This document shows, piece by piece, positions 38,801 to 51,600 of a stretch of 64,000 bases of DNA; within the stretch, counting starts at the first letter, position 1; every line of letters begins with the position of its first letter. The translations under genes were made by a program, and so were the position numbers. The DNA is from Phytoseiulus persimilis. Lineage: Eukaryota; Arthropoda; Arachnida; Mesostigmata; Phytoseiidae. The stretch is taken from the NCBI GenBank assembly GCA_037576195.1, contig CM075101.1:31248001-31312000 (forward strand). Direction: 5' to 3'. The notes beneath the pieces are model-generated. The model had not been told where the DNA came from and made no database searches. It worked only from the letters and a program-made list of their open reading frames with translations.

Positions 38801-41285
38801 CCCATATTGGGAGAAATGTGTGCGAGCGCGATGCCATGGATTTCGCTTGATCCGAGACGGAACGAGCTGAAGGATGGCCATGAGATCAAGGAGCGCGTGT
38901 TAAACAGGGCGAAAGAGCGACGTGCGCAACGTCCGAGTCTGTGGCGTTGTGCGCCCATCTGACCGGGCTCAACCTTCCTTCAACTCCGCCAGGATACAGA
39001 CATTTGCCCAGAAGAAAGCTCCGGCAGCCAGTTGATATGCTTCCTTGCCTTGATGGAGGTCCGAATTCATATCTGGTCGTTGTTTCTGTCAGCTCAACGC
39101 TGATTGTTTCCGCCAACTGGTAGCGATGACTCCTGAGAGGGGAGTTTTGAGCTTAGACGGATTCGGCGACATTTGCTCAGGAGCTTTAGCCACGAGGATC
39201 ATGAGTATAAGCAAGACGAAGCCCTTCGATCGGAGAAGAAATGTTGACTCTATTCGAAGTCGTTTCAGTGACGGTTTCTGGCTGATGGTGCGCCTTGCAA
39301 ACAGTCGGGTCCGTCGTTGAAAGCCCGCCAATGAGGAGGCCGTTGTTGACAACTGTTTTCTCTGTCGGTAAATACGATGGTTGTGTACCGAGCGTTTGGA
39401 TTAGCTACGAATGCGTAGCTGTGGGTAATCCGTCAGTTGAACTGAGGGATTTGACATTTGATCCATTGTGGGATCTACGCCAGAACGAATCCACGGTGGA
39501 GTCGTCACAAAACTTCGCGATCAGTCGAGAGTTGAACTTCGAGAGCGTTATTTGTCAGCACGTTCCGCAAACTCCAAAGCCGTCCTGCGATTGGGGCTCC
39601 GTCTCGGAGTTCGTGACACAACAACTCGCAGCACATTCGTTTGTCCAAGAGGAACTTTCGTTCGCTGACCGCGTCGAGGAATTTCATAATCTGAACACAG
39701 TTTGTTGAGTAATCACTCGATCCGTCGGTTCGGCATTCACTCACGAGCCCTGAGATCCTGAGCCTCCGGTGGTCTCGCCATCGTCCAGATTCCTTCGCTC
39801 TCGGATCTGATTCATCGAAGCTTCGAGGTAGGATATCGATCAACCAGTTCAGATCGGTTGTCATCTCATCCAAGGAGCTGACTTGTCTTTCGAGATCCTT
39901 TGGTGCAGCAGCTAGGGGAATCAAAATACAATTGGTGTCTGGTTACTTGGGAGGAGAAAACAGAGCCTCGGATCGTCGATGACTCCTTCGCCTATAGAGC
40001 TCAGAATTTCGTGACGCTCGCGTATTTATTGATGTAAGATGTACTCGCCCGCGTGTACTTGATTCAGCTGGCGTCGACTCCGGAGTTTTCGCATCACTCA
40101 AGAGTCGGACATACGATTGAGATGAGATCCACGGGCTAGCTCTGATCACCGTGCTTCGAACCAAACTCACATCGCGCAAGACTCGGGGTTTTGAAAAGAG
40201 ACGGTTGCCGGGGCTTACTTACGAAGCAAGCCACTTAATGTAGACAACCCAATGATAATCAGTGAAGAGTTTCGCACAAAAAAGTCCACAGAATCTGAAA
40301 TCCGCTGCATCCCTTCTACTGCTGGAATCCATGGCTTCGGACTCCGCGGGAAAATGTGGTCGGTCTAACGTAGGGTCGGTTGGATGGGTTTTCGTTCTAA
40401 CGGGCTCATTCAAGTCATGTCGCCTGCTCGTCCGCCTGCTCCCATTCCTCGAAACCGTCAGCCGCTCCAGTAAGTTTCCTCCCTGTGGGAATGCCGTGGT
40501 TCACGGGCGGCATACAGCTCCACTGATAGTTTTCCATTCGGTGGCGGTAACTTGGCGACGTGAGAAAATTATTGGCTCGGATATCAGATGTCTATCTACG
40601 GAATGCAGATGAGGTCGGTGCTTGAGTGAATCGAACCCTCGAACATTTATGAGCCTGGGCAGCCTCCCTCTCTTGGAACGGCCATCCGAGTAGCCATTCT
40701 CGATGGAAGCTTTTTTCGGGGATTAGCCAGCAATACACGCAGGCTTCACAGTCGACGGGCAGCTCACTCAGAGATGTTGTTTATCTGCGTCGCGAGTGAA
40801 TCTCTCGAGCGAGATAGCAGCAGATACCCGATCCCAGGGACACGGAACATGAATCAGACTCTTTTTCAAAATCAAAATGGATGGAGGCTTTCAAGATTTG
40901 TCTATGCGCCAACTGACAGAGCCCACGAATAGCGAAGTCGGACAGTCTCGAAACAGTGCCCTCAACGGAGAGGATGGGAAGGTGAAAGATGAACAGAGTG
41001 AGTAAGTAACCCCCGTTGGTATTCATTCGATCCGAGGATCGATCTGACTCTGTGACTTTCGTCTTCGAGGGTGAATCGAGAACGATTTCTCGAACTCAGT
41101 TTACAGCCCCAGACGAAGCCAACGGCTGAACAACAAGTCGTTCACAGACTCGATCTTGCTGCGGCTGAGATTTAAGTCCCGCCCACAAACAGCGCTGCAT
41201 TCTGTGTCTTCGTCGATGCGCCGGGTGGGCCCCTTGCTACAACGCGTCTTTCGCATCTCTCTCCGCATGAAAAGTGCCTCAGACC

Positions 41286-41326
41286 AACAAGCGCAGTTTT
41301 CGAGTAAACAAGCGCAGTTTTCGAGT
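41286..41326 (+). repeat. Two-copy tandem duplication, 21-bp period
   Basis: The 20-mer AACAAGCGCAGTTTTCGAGT occurs twice, one base apart. A third degraded piece (ATTTTCGAGTGG) follows. Confidence 0.85.
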
Positions 41327-44300
41327 TGATTCAGTGGATTTTCGAGTGGACCAGTAGTTTCATCATCGTTCCTGCCCGACGCTAGGAGGTGTACAGTAAG
41401 TTTTTCTAGTGGGAGCTGCTCATGCCCCGATTAGGTTCATAGGTGCGAATGAGGTTGAGCGACCTTGTCGAGATATCTCCTTTGGTCCCATCAAGCTCAA
41501 GAGCCCGAGTCCGCACTCCAGAAGACGCGATCGATCATGATGCACTTCGAAATCCCGCTGGAGCTCGGCGAAATTTCGAATTGAATTATTTCGACCCTCT
41601 CGGGATCGGTTTCTGGAGCAAGTCTCCTGGCGTATAATTTGTAGCGCAGGTTCTTCTTTCCATAGCGGTTTCGTGATCTGACTGCCGACCTTCGTTAAGT
41701 AAGTTTTACACTGCCGTTGACCTACTCTCGCTGAATGAGGTTCGTGAGCTCTCAATGGGAACTCAATTCATTCCACGCGATTCTTCACTCCAATCTATGT
41801 GCGTTATCGAGTACTGTCTGATCAGATCCGTTGCGAGAAGCGGATGGAACTGTGCGTTGTATCTGCGCGTGCTGTCTGATCTTTTCCGCGTTGGAGAGCG
41901 AGTGTCGCCGTTCGAGCCAGGCCGAGGATCACACGGAAATGCTGGACTCGAGAAGCTGCTGCGAATCTGGTACTCGCTACAGACTCTCCGAAGCCAAATA
42001 CAAACAAGGTCGAATGGGTGATACCATCAGATCCAGTCTATCGATAGATTGAGTCGCAATTGCCGATGAGTTTCCTACTCATTTTGAGTGACCATGACTC
42101 TCGTCAGTAACTATGGATCACATCACTCGGCCGCAGAACAAAAACGTGGCGACTCAATATGGACCGACCCGAGAGAGCCCATAAAGTAGCGTTGAGGTTC
42201 GTTACCTTCGCAACGAAGCCACTTGCTTAGTTGTGACAGGCGGCAGAGTATTCGAGTGAGCGATGGGGCATCTTGTTCCTTCGCTGGTATTCCGGAACTC
42301 AAGACGTGTAGCTGACACTCCAGATGAGGGGATTATTTTCGAGGGAATCAACTACCGAAACCAGTCTCACGTCCATCCAGCGGATAGCCACGATTGCTAC
42401 GTGAGACCGCAGCAGCTGTACTGTTTGGGTGATTAAAGCGTTCATTGCCGACGGTGAAATAAGGATGATGCTTTCGTTGCCATCGCTCGTTGTGCGGTTG
42501 GCCTGTGCGTTGTGGCGCTACTCGCGCGGTTTCTCGCAGTGTTCCACAAGAGCGCTTTGGCAGCCGCTAGGAGCAAAGAATGCGTATTTAATCGCAACTC
42601 GCAAACGAAGCTTTGTTGATCCAGTCTTTGTCGATCTCTAAGAGGAGGCTTACTTCCGAGAGCCATCAATAGCGTGCGAACCACGTTCAGCAATCAGGCA
42701 GTGCAAAGAAATTTCTCCATTATGCTCCTCAGGACCCCGCGTGTTCGTGTTGGGAACATTTCTCTGAACGGGCTTCAGCGAAACACTTCGACTGTGTTAG
42801 TCTTGTTTGGAGTCATGAGTCGAGCACGGTTCTAAGGTAAATTGCCACTGTTGCGGGAGAGCATATCCAACGATATACTCTGGATTCACAATCGCTTCGG
42901 TTGCGTTCGATACCAAGAAGCTGCAATCTGGGGTTTTCCACGCGTGGAATCGGATAATGGAGTCAATCTTCATGTTGGATGCCTGCCGGAATGATTTCGC
43001 ATGGAACTCCATCGCCGATCACTCAGCGGTGGGGGCCTAAAGAAGACCAAGAAGAGCCTAGATGCTCCAGATCCAGTCACCTCTCAGATGCCGTTGACTG
43101 GTTGGAGAACGCACATGCGATGCGCATTTTCTGAGACCCGAACAATGGAGAAACACACTGCAATCACTTGCGAATCGTGTTCTGGAAGTGCTACAACGGA
43201 CTATCTTGTTTTTCTTGTTGAGAGCCAACCACTCAGCCGATTTTGTCGAAACGATGCCATGTTGGAGGACGCCGTCAACAGGGGGGAAAAAGAGCCCACG
43301 CCTACACCCTTTGAAGGCGATCCGAAAGCGACTTCTGGTGGCGATTTCCGATATTTTCTGCGACCTGGGGAAGTATTTTCTTACGCGATTCCGAAAGTCA
43401 GAGGAAGGTCGATCGCAAGGCGAACCGTGGGTCCGTCCTTCAAACGGGTAAGGGCATTTGGAAGCTGATGGAATGCCGCTTGATCGAGCTTTGAGCCGAC
43501 TAGGAGCTCAACTAGTATCGGCTATCGAATTTGATTAGATATAACTTCTACAATGACACAATAGCTTTGAGCATTAAACATCATCTAATTTATCAGAATT
43601 TATAATCAGGACGAGGGTGAACTACTCAGGAGTGGATCTGTTTGAACAAATTACACCCACGACGAGCGCTAATTAAAACTCATCATGGATGAGCGAAGAG
43701 CCTGCCGGTCAGCTCGTCAGGCCTATGCGACGTTAAGATGAGCCGCTGGAGAGCTCGTGTATTCAGTCGAGGGATCGTCTCGCTTCGGTTGAGTCGCAGC
43801 CTTGATTAAAATTGCGACAGTTTTTGTAGCTCATCCATTGTCACATCTCCCAAGTCGCCTTCGTCTTGAAAGAATGGGGAATTCCCGTTGCTATAGGGGC
43901 CTATACCACCCGGTAGGCGGAGACGGTGCGAGTCGCCTGGAAAAACCGGCTCTCGTTCAGGAAATAAAATTCTGAATTCCTATCGGGAGCCGGAACGAAG
44001 GCTTGCTCGGATGAGGACGTCAAGAAGGATGGAGCGGAATCTTCGTATGAGAGAGACAAGGAGAACAGGAGATACTCTGCCGCTCCAGTGAAGCTCGGTC
44101 ATCATTATCAAGGGAGCTGCTCATCACCCCGGCAGACTTGCTCACAGGGGGATGCTTGAACCGCTCGCGGAATGGCACTTGAGCCTGCCAGAAGCTCTGA
44201 GACTGTTTGCGTAGTAATGAGATCCTTTGTTTCTCGTGGGGAGGTGTTATCTCAGCCATCAGCGCCATGATTCGTCGTCCTGTACGGCGGCCATTGACTC

Positions 44301-45057
44301 GTAAGTGGAGCGTTGATCTATAAACTTTTTACGGCTGCGAATCCATCGCGATCCCTTCGAGCTGCTCTCATCGCTTGTCGTCTAACACTGGCTGAAAATC
44401 CTGAGGTTCCGCGACAACCGAGAACACAGTCTTTCATTCCACTCGACATTCTGCAGCCACGAGAGGACACATCCAGCGGTGGTGGTGTTTGACCCGAGCG
44501 GGACCTCATCTCCACCGAACCAATCAGAACTTGTTGGAATCAGAATCTGCATTCGTCTTCTATGGGAATCGAGTTCAGCATTTACTCGCGTCTCGGAGGT
44601 TCTTCTTTGTTCAGCGGGGCAGAGTTGTCCCAGGCTCAGCGGCCCGAACGCAACACGAACCTCACTGATTTTTTAGGCTAGCCTAGCGGAGATCAAGTTG
44701 ATTTTTTTCTTGTTGAACAACTCAGGAAAGGTAGACCCTATGGTTGAAGAGACGGCTTGAGAGGGAAGGGCATTCTGAAGGCGAGATGTACCAGGGAAGA
44801 AGGTTGCAAAGTTGCTCAGATGACGACACTGGAACATACTTCGGGTGGAAATCTCATCTGGTCTTATTCGGGACTTGGAAGGATGGCTCAGGCGGTCACG
44901 TAAACTGCAAGACTCGTGTAACTCTCGAAGATTTGAACACTTTGTGAGAGAGCTCAACAGACATTCGTGCAACGTACATCGTGTTTCATTCAATCACCTC
45001 TCCACCAGCCCAGTACGGATCATCGTTGAGCTGCGATTCGGGCAGATTTCACCGACT

Positions 45058-45359
45058 AGCTTCAGCGCAGCGGGTCGGCTCGTTGGCCGCGTGGCATAAA
45101 CCAACGCCTTGGGTGCCACGCTAAGCCAGCAATCTCGGGTTCGATCCCCGGCCGACAACAAAAGTTCTTAAGTGGTAAAAAGAGGATTTAATTTATATCA
45201 GAATTAAATCTGAACCATCTTAAGACCCAAGCCCACCGCCCGCAATGGGATTTGCGAGGCGATAGGGAGTGTGACTGGAGCAATACCGAAAGGTGATCCC
45301 GGGACACTCCTGAGGGCTGGCTGAGAGGTTCAGCCGGGAGACAAAGCTTCAGCGCAGCG
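45058..45359 (+). mobile_element. tRNA-headed SINE-like insertion with 15-bp target-site duplication
   Basis: The 15-bp sequence AGCTTCAGCGCAGCG occurs perfectly at 45058-45072 and 45345-45359 and brackets a 272-bp body, the hallmark of target-primed retroposition. The body opens with a tRNA-like head. GTCGGCT at 45074 can pair with GGCCGAC at the end of the head, a TTGG...CCAA D-arm-like hairpin follows, and a pol III B-box GGTTCGATCCC lies at 45138-45148. The remainder is A/T-rich and then a unique tail ending near GGTTCAGCCGGGAGACAA, with no ORF. Perfect duplications imply a recent insertion. Its right end is 66 bp from the sphingomyelinase ATG. Confidence 0.85.
45138..45148 (+). promoter_or_regulatory. 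Pol III internal promoter B-box of the SINE
   Basis: GGTTCGATCCC matches the B-box consensus GGTTCRANNCC exactly. The A-box should lie within TTGGCCGCGTGGC near 45083, but it is less canonical. Confidence 0.75.
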
Positions 45360-45425
45360 CCCAATATGAAATAGCTACGGCAAGACGAAGATCCTAATGT
45401 GACGATAGTTTCTCTTCACAGAAAG

Positions 45426-45608
45426 ATGCGTACCATCGCATGGTTGGCGGTCCTCGTGACGGCAACTCTGCTCGTCGCTTCCTCGGACGCTGGCCCAATA
45501 GATGAGGGGTACTGGATGGAGATGATTCTGAGAGAGCTCAAATCGGTCGGGCGTGTGGGAGATTCTTCTTTGGCGAAGTGCGAAGCCTGCCGAGCGACGG
45601 TTGCTATG
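45426..45608 (+). CDS. SMPD1: SMPD1 exon 1 (residues 1-61)
   Basis: Signal peptide and start of the saposin-B domain ([13 protein letters not shown]). Donor ATG|GTAAGT, phase 0. Confidence 0.93.
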
Positions 45609-48600
45609 GTAAGTATAAGGGGAGTTAAAAAAACGCGAAATTTGGAGCCGTCTCGGTTGCTAAGCCTCGCTTCCAATCGTTGGAAGGGAGCATCGTTTCG
45701 CTCGAATATGATGTCCGGATAGCAATCAACAGAGAGACTCCGTCGGTATCACCTTCCATAGAGATCGTCATCGCAATCTCGGAGCATCTCCCCTCCCAGT
45801 TTCTAGCCGTGAAACTCCCAACTGGCTCTTCATCGGAACCAGCAATTTCCTGTCGATGATCGAGACCTGATTGCAGGCTCGAGCGCGTCGGCCGCGACAA
45901 AGGACGGGAGCACCCTGTCCCTCAGTTGCACATAGGGATTATGCAGTCCCTGCGTCGCGGAACGGCTCTCAGACGCTTGAATTCTCTCCGGGCTCCCAAA
46001 CGTTGACGGCAATTTCATTGTATTCCAAGATTTCGAGCTGTTACGGAATCGCGACGATCGGCTCTTGACGCGGATCGGACGATTTTCCTGAAGCTTGACA
46101 GCCCTGTTGTCATCCCACCATGGTCCAGTTGTATGAGAGAGAAGCATCCGATGCATTCGCAATGACACTCGTGCCTCGGATAGTACTGGATATTCCGAGG
46201 CCGTGCGACGCCTCGACCTCTGTTTCTCGTTTCTCCGGATGTGTTCCATGTATTCTTTCCACATCTTGCAGATAAGAGCTCATGGCAGCAGCACCCCGTC
46301 CAATACCCTACTCGAGGTGCTGATTTTCGGTTGTGAGCATTTCGGTATAGAATCGTCCCTGGTGTGCCGGGGAATCATCCCATCTTTCAAGGACATCCTC
46401 TTCACAACAATCAGCAAGACCTCCCTGAGTGCATCCGACGTCTGTTCACTCGCCTTCAACAATCAGTGCGGAGCCACGAGCGCCGAAACAAGATGGTCGG
46501 TTGCTACCTCGGGAGTGCCCAAACCGCCGGTGAAGCCTGTAAGTATGATATGAGGGGAGAGTTTTCCAAGCGAAAGGCTGTATGAGTGGTCATTTTAGGC
46601 GAACATGTGCCGAGTGAGTTGAGCCGTATCCCTCCTCGGGGAGGAAATATTTCCTGCGTGAGAAGGAATACAATTATCCCTCGTGTTTCGCGAACCTCTA
46701 CTCGAACTGCGGAATTCGATAAGGTCAGGATGGATGATCTCGTCAACTCTCGCCGGCTCCCATCTGGAAAGAACCGTTATGCTGTGACACTAAATTCGAA
46801 GAGAACGCGCAGCAGGCCGAAAGGCGAGCGGCCCTTCTCATCGACCTTTTTGCATCTGTCAGTTGCAGCCCTCGTGCTCTCGACTCCACAGGGCTCAGGC
46901 GCGACGAAAGAGTCGGCAGGCGGAAATAATCGTACTAGTTCTAAATGCGCGGCCTTCGGCTGGGATGACCTACTGTGACCTTGAATGGCGGCGAGGAAGG
47001 CTGGCTTTTTCCTCGACGGCTGCCCGAACGGTCGGTCGGCACTGCGGGATTCCACCCACGTACATCTGATTTACGCTCGGGGTTAGAATCTAACGGAAAG
47101 AGCTTCTTGGACGTAGGAAAGCCCGAGCGTTGGCTTCCTCCCCTGCACGCCATGTGTTCGCAACCGTGACTATCAGAGATCTCGGCTCTCCGCAGTCCCG
47201 TCCCACGGCATCCTTGGGCCTAGGTCGGTATCTGAGATCCGGAGGGACATCCCATCGTTCCCAGACGTGACTTTGCCATGGTGGACTCATTGTCATCAGG
47301 CCCCCCAATCGCGTCCCTCGAACGGAGCCTTGGAGTCGCTAGAACGTGCGACCTGTGTTCGTTGAGACTTTTAGAACTTGGCGATAGTCCATTATTGGGG
47401 CTGAGCCAAACTCAGTGAAGGGACGAGCGCTCATCTAAGGCTGAACCCTGGCCATCTACCGCGGAACTGGAAATGTTCAAAGCAACCCTTGTGACCGGAC
47501 CGCGACGAGTGAGACGCAAAATGCGAGAGGAACACGCACTTATTCTCGTATCTTATGCCGCGAGGCAGAGAGACACTTTTTAGGTCCTTGGCGAACCTCA
47601 CACTTCCCAGGATAGGCTCTAAATGGCCCCCGTGAAGAGTTTTCTCGAAAAAAATCGCAGGCAGCGAGAATAAAACCACCGGAACGCTAGGGTACTCAGT
47701 GCATTCAGATTTTTAGATGTCGTGCAAATCGAGAACTCACAACCAAACTTGTGGCGTAGAGGAGAGGAAACAGGATGAGGAAACGACTCGGAGTACACGA
47801 ATGCCCTCAAAAGAGTACTTGTGTCGACCGACATTGCTGAAGATCGGCTTCCCTTTGAGCGAGTCCAATGTTTCTTCCCGAATGGGATTTCTTAACTCTA
47901 GATTGCGTAATCTCAAGGAATTTGTTCGAGAGCTTGCGAGCTCCAATGCGCGACATCGTACTTCTTTATTTGGATTCGCACGGAGCGCAGCTCGACGATA
48001 GAGGAAATAGGTAATTAGAAACTCAAAGTCTCATTGAATATGCTTGCTCTCAAATTCAGGTTCCGCTGCCGTCGCCGGGATCTCCCATTCTGCGTATTGC
48101 TCAACTGTCCGACACCCATGTCGACGAACGGTACACCCCCGGCAGCCTCGTGGATTGCAATGACCCCCTGTGCTGTCGCGCGGATTCTACGCCGAAGAAA
48201 CGGCCAGCCGGTCTCCCCAGCGCAGCCGGCTACTGGGGGACGTATTCTCGATGCGACGTTCCTCGAAGAACGTTGGAGGCTTCGGTCCGATACCTGGCCG
48301 AAGTGGTGAGTGTTCAACTCCGCCGATATCATTGAGGTGTCAGTTCCTGACAATTTTCCCCCGATATCCAATACCTGGGAGGCACGACGCACGTCACGAA
48401 AAACGGATTGCCATCCAACTGAGCTTCGCTTCATAATTTAGGTCAAGCCAGATCTGGTTTACTGGACTGGAGATATCATGCCTCATGACGTCTGGGCGGG
48501 TAGCAGAGCCGACAACATACGACAGTTCAACGACACGTTGAACCTGCTGAAAACCTACCTCCCTGATGTTAAAGTAATCCCTGCCATGGGCAATCACGAG

Positions 48601-51600
48601 GGAGTTCCCGTCAACTCATTTCCCATTCCCCAAATTAAAGGTATGTGCACCCGACTGAGCTGCCTGTCGCAGTCGTGTTCTGCGACTATAAATCCTCCTC
48701 AACAGAAGGTCGTTAAGGGAGTTCGTTCCGTTTTGGGAGCGAAGCAGACGCACTCCATTCGGAAGCAGGCGAAAGGATTCGTGTGCCCGATTCGGCTGTC
48801 TTTGCACACGCCAGAGCTCCAGTCAACCAGCGAGTCTGACTGACGAGGTCCTTGGTTTTTAATGAAGCCTCGTCTGGGAAGAGCATGTGATTCAACTATC
48901 CCGTTCGAAGGTTGAATCATGTGGAGTTGGAGCAGCGCGCCGAGCGATATTTTGGAACTCCTGCCCGGGATCTAAAAAAAGAGGATAGCCGTACTTTTCA
49001 CACTGTTCCGTTCGATCACGGTGGCGAGCGATGATTCTCCCATGGCGGTCGGGGTTCCTTCGGGAGAGAACGGGTCGAGAACGCACTCGCTCGGCCAGTG
49101 CAAACACATACCATTGGGAACGCAATCGCAGGAGCTGGGAACGATATTTTCCCTTCCTCGGGAAGCGGAATGTTCAATGTTTGAGTGTGCGGAACGTCCA
49201 ACGATATCTGAAAATCATCTCACCGGAAAAGCTCACTTCGCTCGGCCGTTCCCGGATGCGAACGACTGGAAAATTTCCAGGACGATTCCGCACATTGACC
49301 GTTCTCGGAATGTCTGCTCCCGCTGGACGGGACTCCGAGTCGGCCAGTCCAGAGGAGGATGAGGCCGAGTGCCAGACGCTCCCTCGGACGAGCTGCTTCT
49401 ATATTTCTCCCTTCAGCGACGAAACGTTCCTCCTGTCGACTTCTTCGACTGTAGAACGTGATTGGAATCGGATACGGCAGTACACGTCTGATTGGTACTC
49501 CTACGGCTTCCCCCGTACAACGAGTACAGCGTCCGTGGTTGCAGCCTCGTTGCAAACTCAGCGCGACGGCTGAGCCAGGAGAGCCGGTTTGGAGCTCGCT
49601 CCTCCAGGAGTACAGAATGTTAGCCTGCACGCGAGATTTTTAGCTGTAACAAACCCTGATTACCCCGAGTCCAGACGCACGACGAGCGAGCCAGATATGA
49701 GATCGGGTTCATTGCACTGCGGTCGACTGGGACGAGCTTCTCGCATGATGAACTGACTCAGCAAAGGGGTGCCGCGGAGCATTGTTTTCGGAGCTGACGA
49801 ATACTCTCAGAGACCTCCCCTTCCACTTATTTTACCTCATAACTCGTCACTGCAATGCGGCGAGGCACGCAACTGAGAAATGACTTCCGACTCTTCTCTC
49901 CAGGGAACCTTTCCGTTGAGTGGCTCTACAACACCCTCGCCGATCTGTGGTCCTACTATATTCCGGTAGAGAATTTGAAGACGTTCCGCTACGGCGGTTA
50001 CTTCAAACTGGATATCACTCCGAAGCTGAGAGTAATTTCGCTGAACATGAACTACTGCAACAACTTCAATTGGTGGATCCTCATAAACGGAACCGATCCC
50101 ACAGGTTCGTGAGTCTTCCTACACGGCCTTCGTTCCTCGATCTCAATGTTCGAATTGTGTGAATATCGCCACTGTTATGCTCAAGCACGCGAGGCTGATG
50201 CTGGCGTTCGAAACTCGAGCTCTCGTGCCGAATCGCTCTCGATCAAATGGAGCGAACGTTGCTCGTATACGACCGTTTAACGAGGCACTTCCTGCCTCGG
50301 CTCCCTCGAGTCAAGCTATGAATTCGCGATGCTATGACTCGGATTTCCAATCCATCTCGAGGAAAAGAGTCTTCCGACATTAATCAGGAACCCCGCCGAT
50401 ATTCAATAATCCGAAATCGACGGCAGCAGCGAGCTCGCGACCGAAACATGGCCAAATTGAGTTTTACCCCTAATTTCACCCAGATTCCTCAAAAAGATCT
50501 GAGAATCCATGAAGAGCATTCGGTGCGCCACTCCTGCCGTGGGGAGAGATCCTGCTCTCCAATATGAGACTCATCAATCAATCAATCGAGTTCTCCTGAG
50601 GCAAACCTTCTATAGGAAACGGGAAACGATAACCTTTCCGTCTTGCAGAACAACTCGACTGGTTCACGAAGCAGCTCCAGGAATGCGAAGATAGAGGGAT
50701 CTTGGTCCATTTGATCGCTCACATTCCGCCGGGCTCAGACAACTGCTTGTCGGTTTGGAGCCGGAACTTCAACGAGATTGTGAATCGATACGAGTCAACG
50801 ATTGCTGGCCACTTTTACGGACACACCCACAGCGACGAATTCGAGGTGTTTTTCGATCGGGAAAACCAGACGCGTCCTTTCGCTACGGCGTTCATCGCTC
50901 CGTCAATAACAACCTTCGAGACAGGAGACCCAGCTTTCCGAGTTTACCATATCGACGGAATACACGAAGGTTCTACCTATCAGGTACGTGCAAGCCAGCG
51001 TGCGATGGAAGACTCGCGTGTAGTCAGATCTGAAAGAGGGACCAGAGTTCTCCACTGGGAGTTCCGCCGCTCGAACAAGCGGCGAAATGCGATCGGGAAG
51101 AGATCAAAGCTCGTTCAGGGAACGAGCTAAATTGAGTGGAGAGCTTTTAGCCGATTAATAGCTCGAGCTTTCCCACACGTCCCGCTCCCCGACGTGACTT
51201 TGACGCTCTCATCAAGCAGATCGTCATGAGAAAGACGCGAACAGGATCAGTTGGCGGAGATAACAGTGAAGGGAACGAGCTAGGGTCGGAAACGCTCGAT
51301 CCAACGAACGGGGAGCCAGAGCCAGCCGGAGAGGGGAGCTCTTTAAAATTGGTCGAACCTGAAATTCAAATCTGCGAATCCCTCAATCAACCTCGCCGAT
51401 CTTCAGAGAGTCTTTCGGGCTCAGTTACGGGTCGGTCGATAGAAGCCTTCTACCCCGCTAAAATGATCACGAGAGTCAGTCTTCGATTCACATCGACTGA
51501 TCGACGCTCGAAACGTTCAACACAACGTTCGCGCCTCGAAACCTCTCCAACCATCGGTCCGCGGAAGCGTGTCAAGATTTCACGGCGTTGTGAGTCTCGT

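Larger units (their letters stand above)
29694..45057. other. 15-kb region with no recognised gene
   Basis: Between the first 45-bp array and the SINE I recognise no conserved gene. Present are a long hairpin at 35737-35827, a 21-bp tandem duplication at 41286-41326, a short run of GTT/GTC triplets near 38.43 kb, a possible tRNA-like B-box on the minus strand near 40.63 kb, and an unassigned ORF at 32531-33067. Other open frames of 130-210 codons (for example 35105-35731 minus, 36439-36861 plus, 39505-39924 minus) lack support. The sphingomyelinase promoter and any 5' UTR exon should lie at the right end of this region. Confidence 0.4.

Noticed and set aside
39505..39924. 139-codon minus ORF (IMKFLDAVSERKFLLDKRMC)
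   Set aside because: Protein-like in part and follows an acceptor-like site, but the opposite strand is open for 137 codons too, and no neighbouring exon or family could be identified.
40618..40645. Minus-strand B-box-like GGGTTCGATTCAC
   Set aside because: Only a B-box match. No A-box at the right spacing, no closing acceptor stem and no target-site duplication.
45074..45158. Possible functional tRNA gene
   Set aside because: It has a B-box and a 7-bp acceptor-like pairing, but the T-arm cannot form at the right distance from that acceptor stem, and the whole piece lies inside a 272-bp unit bounded by target-site duplications. Best read as a SINE head.
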